DNA from: Symbioplanes lichenis
GTDB lineage: Bacteria; Actinomycetota; Actinomycetes; Mycobacteriales; Micromonosporaceae
Assembly: GCF_030709675.1 (NCBI RefSeq)
Contig: NZ_JAUZQD010000028.1
Coordinates: forward strand, 1-64,000
Direction: 5' to 3'
DNA length: 64,000 nt
Shown piece by piece: positions 60,440 to 64,000 of this stretch (positions are counted from its first letter, which is position 1; every line of letters starts with the position of its first letter). Below the pieces are notes generated by a model. The model was not told where the DNA came from. It worked only from the letters and a program-made list of their open reading frames with translations, and made no database searches. The position numbers and the translations under genes are program-made.

Positions 60440-61207
60440 TCACGACATCCGCGCCTGCTCCGGGTGCGACATGTAGAGGCGGCGGCCCGCCGGGCGGTAG
60501 CCGATGCGCTCATAGACGCGGCCCGCCCCCGGCCCCGACGCCTCCAGCCACGCCAGGTCGCCGGCGCCCGCGAACAACCGGGCGGTGATCGCCGCGGTCA
60601 GGGCGCCGGCGAGACCCCGGCGGCGGAAGGGCTCCCGGACGGCGATCCCGGCGACCTCGCTCACCCCGTCGTGGGGCGCGACCGCCTGCCCGGCCCCGGC
60701 GACGACCCCGCCCGCCGTGGCGACCAGGGTGACGCCGCCGTTGGTGTGCACCCGGCGCAGGCGGGCGCCGTCCTCGGCCGTCACCGCCGACGGGTCGTCC
60801 CCGAAGCTTTCGACCTGGGCGGCAGCCATGGCCACATAGTCGTCCGGCTCCCGCAGCTCGAAGCCGGCCGGCGTGGACGGCGTCGTGAGTGCGCCGGGCG
60901 TACAGATCAGATAATCGTGCTCCTCCTCGACCGTGAACCCCTGTTCCAGCAGCAATTTCTCCAGACCAGGGGCGGTGCTGACCACATACTCGAGGCGCGG
61001 CCGGCGGCCCGCCTCCCGGAAGGCGCCGATCAGCGCGGTGACGTCGCCCGCGGTGATCAGCGCGCCCGGGCGCGGGGTGGCGTAATTGATGCCGGGGCTG
61101 TCGGTGCCGGGATCGAAGCCGGCGACGAACGGGCCGACCTGCTCGGCGGCCGGGCGGCGGGACAGGTTGGCGACGACGGACAGTTGGATGCGGACATCCA
61201 GGGACAC
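60440..61207 (-). CDS. GNAT-family N-acetyltransferase
   Basis: A 255-aa protein with a degenerate N-terminal half and a C-terminal GNAT domain: VAGIAVREPFRRRGLAGALT is the acetyl-CoA-binding motif A and RVYERIGYRPAGRRLYM the closing motif. GTG 61207 is preferred over GTG 61243 because GGAG stands about 7 nt upstream. The acceptor is unknown. The 257 bp up to the monooxygenase gene hold no gene. Confidence 0.85.
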   Translation of the reverse strand: MSLDVRIQLSVVANLSRRPAAEQVGPFVAGFDPGTDSPGINYATPRPGALITAGDVTALIGAFREAGRRPRLEYVVSTAPGLEKLLLEQGFTVEEEHDYLICTPGALTTPSTPAGFELREPDDYVAMAAAQVESFGDDPSAVTAEDGARLRRVHTNGGVTLVATAGGVVAGAGQAVAPHDGVSEVAGIAVREPFRRRGLAGALTAAITARLFAGAGDLAWLEASGPGAGRVYERIGYRPAGRRLYMSHPEQARMS

Positions 61208-61485
61208 AATGAGCTCCAGACAAGGGGTGACGAGAAAGGACACAGAGCCGCCTGGATTACGGACATCCGCGCGCGCATGGTCAGCGGCGGACGCTCAGGC
61301 GGCCTCTCGGCGCGCCGTGATCACAGGCGTCAGTCCCTCGTGCACCGGGCCGGAGCGTGCTCACCCCGGCTGCCCGCAAGATTGCCAGACCCGCCGCCGC
61401 CCGTCAAAACACACCATCGAGGCCACCGCCGGCGCCGCCCGGGCCGCCGACCTGGTCGAAGCCGCGCTGCCGCCCGCCGCGCGAG

Positions 61486-62337
61486 CTATGCCGTGAGGTG
61501 CTCGGAGACCTCCCAGAGGCGGCGGGCGGCGGCGGTGTCGAGGGCGGGACCGGTGAGGGTCTCCGGGGCGGCCGGCCCGCGGACCCCGAAGCGGCTGGGG
61601 CCGGAGAGGCTGCCGCCGGGAACGTCGCCCACGGCGGCCAGCAGGGTCGGGCGGGCCCCGCCCTCCGCGTTCTGGGCCAGCAGGCGCGTGCCCAGAGCGA
61701 GCGTACGGTCGACCACCGCCCGCCCCGTGGTCATGGTGAACCCGGTCGCCGCCCAGCCGGGGTGCGCCGCCGTAGCCAGCACCGGTGATCCGGCCGCGGT
61801 CAGGCGGCGCTGGAGTTCGCGGGTGAAGAGGAGGTTGGCCAGTTTGCTCTGGCCGTAGGCGCCGAACGGCCGGTAGGGGCGCCGCTCCCACTGCAGGTCC
61901 TCGAAGTCGATGTGCGCCGCGCGGTAGCCGGCCGACGTCACGGTGACGACCCGCCGGGTGATGCGGTCGCGGAGCAGGGTCGTCAGGGCGAAGTGGCCGA
62001 GGTGGTTGACGCCGAACTGGCTCTCGAAGCCGTCGGCCGTGCGGCGCAGGGTGCTGCTCATGGCGCCGGCGTTGTTGATCAGGCAGTCGATGGGCTCGTC
62101 CAGGGTGGCGGCGAAGGCGCGGACCGAGGCGAGTGATCCGAGGTCGAGCGGGCGGGACTCGGCGCGCCCGGGCATCCCGGCGGCGGCCGCGCGGCCCCGG
62201 GCCTGGTCGCGGACGGCGAGGATGACGCGGGCGCCTTTCGCGGCCAGGGCGGTCGCAGCGGCCCGGCCGATGCCGCTGCTGCCGCCGGTGACGACGACGG
62301 TCCGGCCGGTCTGATCAGGGATGTCCATGCCGGACAT
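61486..62337 (-). CDS. Short-chain dehydrogenase/reductase
   Basis: A 283-aa SDR with NAD(P) motif VVVTGGSSGIGRA, INNAGAM, the catalytic Ser in VTVTSAGYRAAH and YGQSK (Tyr-x3-Lys). It resembles the retinol/WW-domain-type oxidoreductases, which act on alcohols or ketones. ATG 62337 or ATG 62328 may start it; neither has a clear ribosome-binding site. The 278 bp downstream, before the GNAT gene, contain nothing recognisable. Confidence 0.9.
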   Translation of the reverse strand: MSGMDIPDQTGRTVVVTGGSSGIGRAAATALAAKGARVILAVRDQARGRAAAAGMPGRAESRPLDLGSLASVRAFAATLDEPIDCLINNAGAMSSTLRRTADGFESQFGVNHLGHFALTTLLRDRITRRVVTVTSAGYRAAHIDFEDLQWERRPYRPFGAYGQSKLANLLFTRELQRRLTAAGSPVLATAAHPGWAATGFTMTTGRAVVDRTLALGTRLLAQNAEGGARPTLLAAVGDVPGGSLSGPSRFGVRGPAAPETLTGPALDTAAARRLWEVSEHLTA

Positions 62338-62417
62338 GACATCAACGGCCCGCCGCCCGCGTCCAAGACCTGGATCGCACGTCGGCATGCAGCCGGGGCA
62401 TGACGGCCCGGCGCCGG

Positions 62418-62533
62418 CCCACCGGGGGCGTGCCGGGCCGGGGACGGCAGGTCAGCCCGGATGCGCGCGGCAGATCCGCGCCGCGGCAGCCAGGTCGCGG
62501 GGACGCGGCGGGACCGGGCGGTGACGCGTATTC
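62418..62533 (-). repeat. 116-bp repeat, copy B (inverted partner at 53.0 kb)
   Basis: The reverse complement matches 52953-53068 (about 89% identity, no gaps). This copy begins at the last bases of the Gfo/Idh oxidoreductase gene and ends before the SDR start. With copy A it brackets about 9.3 kb. Confidence 0.85.
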
Positions 62534-63572
62534 AGAAAATGCTCGGCGTGGTCACGGCCTCGCCGGTCTCCGCGGCCCGGTCGATCGCCAGGCCGATCAG
62601 GTGGTCCTGCGCGCCCTCCGCCAGCGGGTAGGGCGCCGGCCCGTCGCCTCGCACCCAGGCCGCGGTGGCGTCCAGCAGGGTGCCGATCGCGATCTCCTCG
62701 TCGCTCCAGCGCCGCCCCGGGTACGGGTTCCGGAACAGCACCTGGTCGCCGAGCGTGATCGTGTCGGTGTCGAAGCCGTCGAGGTCGAGGTCGTACCCGG
62801 TCTGCCGGCGTACCAGCGGGGTCCGCACGATCGTGCGCGGGGCGGTGAGCCGCACCACCTCGTCGTCGCGCAGCTCGCCGTGGCTGCCGCGCACCAGGAG
62901 CCGCCGGAAGCGCAGCTGGTTGTGCCACTGGTTGTCGGTGAAGTCGTAGAGCCCCGACAGGCCGCCGCCGAAGTCGAGCGTGGCGATGGTCGTGACGGCC
63001 GGCTTCTCGGCCGGGTCGTCCGTCCAGCCGTCGCGGGTCAGCGGGTCGACCAGCGGCGCCGTGGTGCGCGTCGCGCGGACGGTCACCGGGCCGCGGCCGG
63101 CGCCGATCAGGCCGCGGATCATCGACACGGCGTGGTAGGTGTGCGTCGACGACACCTGCGCCTGGGTGGGCGTGCCGATGACGCCGGCGCGCACCGCCGC
63201 GAGCCGGGCCGCATGGGCCGGGACCAGCAGGTATTGCTCCGCCACCTGCACCAGCCCGGACGCCCCGACCGCCGACCAGAGCGCGCGGAGCCCGGCCTCG
63301 TCCGGCGCGGGCGGCGTCTCGGCCAGCACGGGCAGCCCGCGCTCGGCCGCCTCGGTGATCACGCCCGGGTTGACCGCCCACGGGACCGCCGTCACCACGA
63401 AGTCGGGCCGCGCCTGCTCGACGCACTCGGCCAGCGAGCCATAGGTGGGCACGGGCAGGTCGCGCGGGGTGCGGACGATTGCGCCCACGCACCGTACGTC
63501 GTCGAGGCCCGCCGCCACCCGCCAGAACATCTCGGCCCGCCACGCCGCCCCGACCACCGCAAACGTTGTCAT
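62532..63572 (-). CDS. Gfo/Idh/MocA-family oxidoreductase
   Basis: A 346-aa NAD(P)-dependent sugar or cyclitol dehydrogenase-like protein. The N-terminal Rossmann start is FAVVGAAWRAEMFWRVA, and TYGSLAECV and VVTAVPW follow the family pattern. The usual catalytic EKP motif is replaced by AETPPAPD, so the Lys is absent, which occurs in a subset of relatives. ATG 63572 overlaps the stop of the LacI-type gene (ATGA), so the regulator and enzyme are co-transcribed. Confidence 0.85.
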   Translation of the reverse strand: MTTFAVVGAAWRAEMFWRVAAGLDDVRCVGAIVRTPRDLPVPTYGSLAECVEQARPDFVVTAVPWAVNPGVITEAAERGLPVLAETPPAPDEAGLRALWSAVGASGLVQVAEQYLLVPAHAARLAAVRAGVIGTPTQAQVSSTHTYHAVSMIRGLIGAGRGPVTVRATRTTAPLVDPLTRDGWTDDPAEKPAVTTIATLDFGGGLSGLYDFTDNQWHNQLRFRRLLVRGSHGELRDDEVVRLTAPRTIVRTPLVRRQTGYDLDLDGFDTDTITLGDQVLFRNPYPGRRWSDEEIAIGTLLDATAAWVRGDGPAPYPLAEGAQDHLIGLAIDRAAETGEAVTTPSIF

Positions 63573-64000
63573 GACCGCACCCTAGCGGTCGAGTCGCGCA
63601 CTACGAGCTCGGTGGCCAGCTCGACGTGCAGCGCCTCGAGCGCGTGCCGGTCGAGGACCCGGACCAGCAGCGACACCGCCATCCGGCCCAGCTCGGCCAG
63701 CGGTTGCCGGACGGTCGTGAGGGTGGGGCTCGTCGCCCGGCTCAGGTCGATGTCGTCGAAGCCGGCTATGGACAGATCGGACGGGACACGGAGACCACGG
63801 GCAGCCGCCGCTTGCAACGCGCCCACGGCCGCCTTGTCGTTGAAGCCGATGATCGCCGTCGGCGGGCCGGGCCGGTCGAGCAGCTCCCCCGCCGCCCGCC
63901 GGCCCCACGCCACGGTCGGCTCGACGTGCCGGACGAGCCCCGGGTCGGGCAGCACCCCGGCGTCGGCGAGCGCGGCGGTGTGCCCGGCCAGCCGCGCGTC
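63569..64000 (-). CDS. LacI-family regulator, 3' part (cut by window edge)
   Basis: Only the C-terminal ~143 residues of the effector domain are in the window: AIIGFNDKAAVGALQAAAARG, VPSDLSIAGFDDIDLSRA, SPTLTTVRQPLAELGRMAV and a final VVRDSTARVRS. These are typical of LacI/GalR sugar-responsive repressors. The gene continues beyond 64000, with its helix-turn-helix outside. It probably controls the downstream Gfo/Idh gene. Confidence 0.9.
   Translation of the reverse strand, partial: DARLAGHTAALADAGVLPDPGLVRHVEPTVAWGRRAAGELLDRPGPPTAIIGFNDKAAVGALQAAAARGLRVPSDLSIAGFDDIDLSRATSPTLTTVRQPLAELGRMAVSLLVRVLDRHALEALHVELATELVVRDSTARVRS

Overview
The window reads as chromosomal DNA of a high-GC actinomycete, most likely of the Micromonosporaceae (Actinoplanes-like). 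This is inferred from the GC-rich coding style, frequent GTG starts, ATGA/GTGA stop-start overlaps, a class I lysyl-tRNA synthetase, a SapB-like class III lanthipeptide locus and actinomycete-type regulatory sites. No rRNA, tRNA, CRISPR array, transposase or phage gene was seen.

Layout. 0.1-7.2 kb: class I lysS, an orphan CHASE3-type histidine kinase, a divergent GGDEF-EAL protein and a membrane-anchored helix-hairpin-helix protein. 7.2-13.0 kb: a nickel/cobalt ECF transporter (nikMNQO type) behind a Nur-like box, followed on the same strand by a class III lanthipeptide synthetase and a 42-aa precursor peptide. 13.0-21.8 kb (minus): a secreted SGNH hydrolase, then an eight-gene, mostly overlapping operon of the 'ebo' type: inositol-phosphate-synthase-like enzyme, UbiA/EboC prenyltransferase, TIM-barrel isomerase, EboA, TatD-like EboB, EboE, a phosphodiesterase/phosphatase and a polyprenyl synthetase. 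22.3-28.6 kb: a Ser/Thr kinase with a giant Gly/Ala insertion, then two glycosyltransferases facing a methyltransferase and an unknown protein. 28.8-31.4 kb: STAS protein, enolase, and an orphan response regulator whose phospho-acceptor Asp is Ala. 31.7-35.6 kb: a two-gene xanthine-dehydrogenase-like enzyme with a minisatellite insertion. 36.0-38.3 kb: two secreted GH43 enzymes. 38.7-42.3 kb: metH behind an S-adenosylhomocysteine riboswitch. 42.5-49.1 kb: an MHYT membrane protein and cydABCD. 49.3-52.9 kb: an alpha-glucoside-type ABC importer (aglEFG-like) downstream of a perfect LacI-family operator. 53.0-62.5 kb: a segment bounded by a 116-bp imperfect inverted repeat, holding an EXLDI gene fragment, a second GGDEF-EAL protein, AraC and TetR regulators, a Baeyer-Villiger monooxygenase, a GNAT acetyltransferase and an SDR. 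62.5-64 kb: a Gfo/Idh oxidoreductase and the 3' part of a LacI-type regulator, cut by the window edge.

How the parts work together. The ebo-type operon has what would be needed to make a cyclitol phosphate, prenylate it, isomerise it and remove phosphate; the true product of ebo operons is not established. The transporter-lanthipeptide stretch is the other specialised-metabolism candidate. The cyd operon supplies a bd-type terminal oxidase, and the riboswitch ties metH to SAH level. A recurrent trait is minisatellite expansion, both between genes (7.2, 22.2, 35.9, 38.5 kb) and in frame within genes (histidine kinase tail, kinase insert and tail, xanthine dehydrogenase insert).
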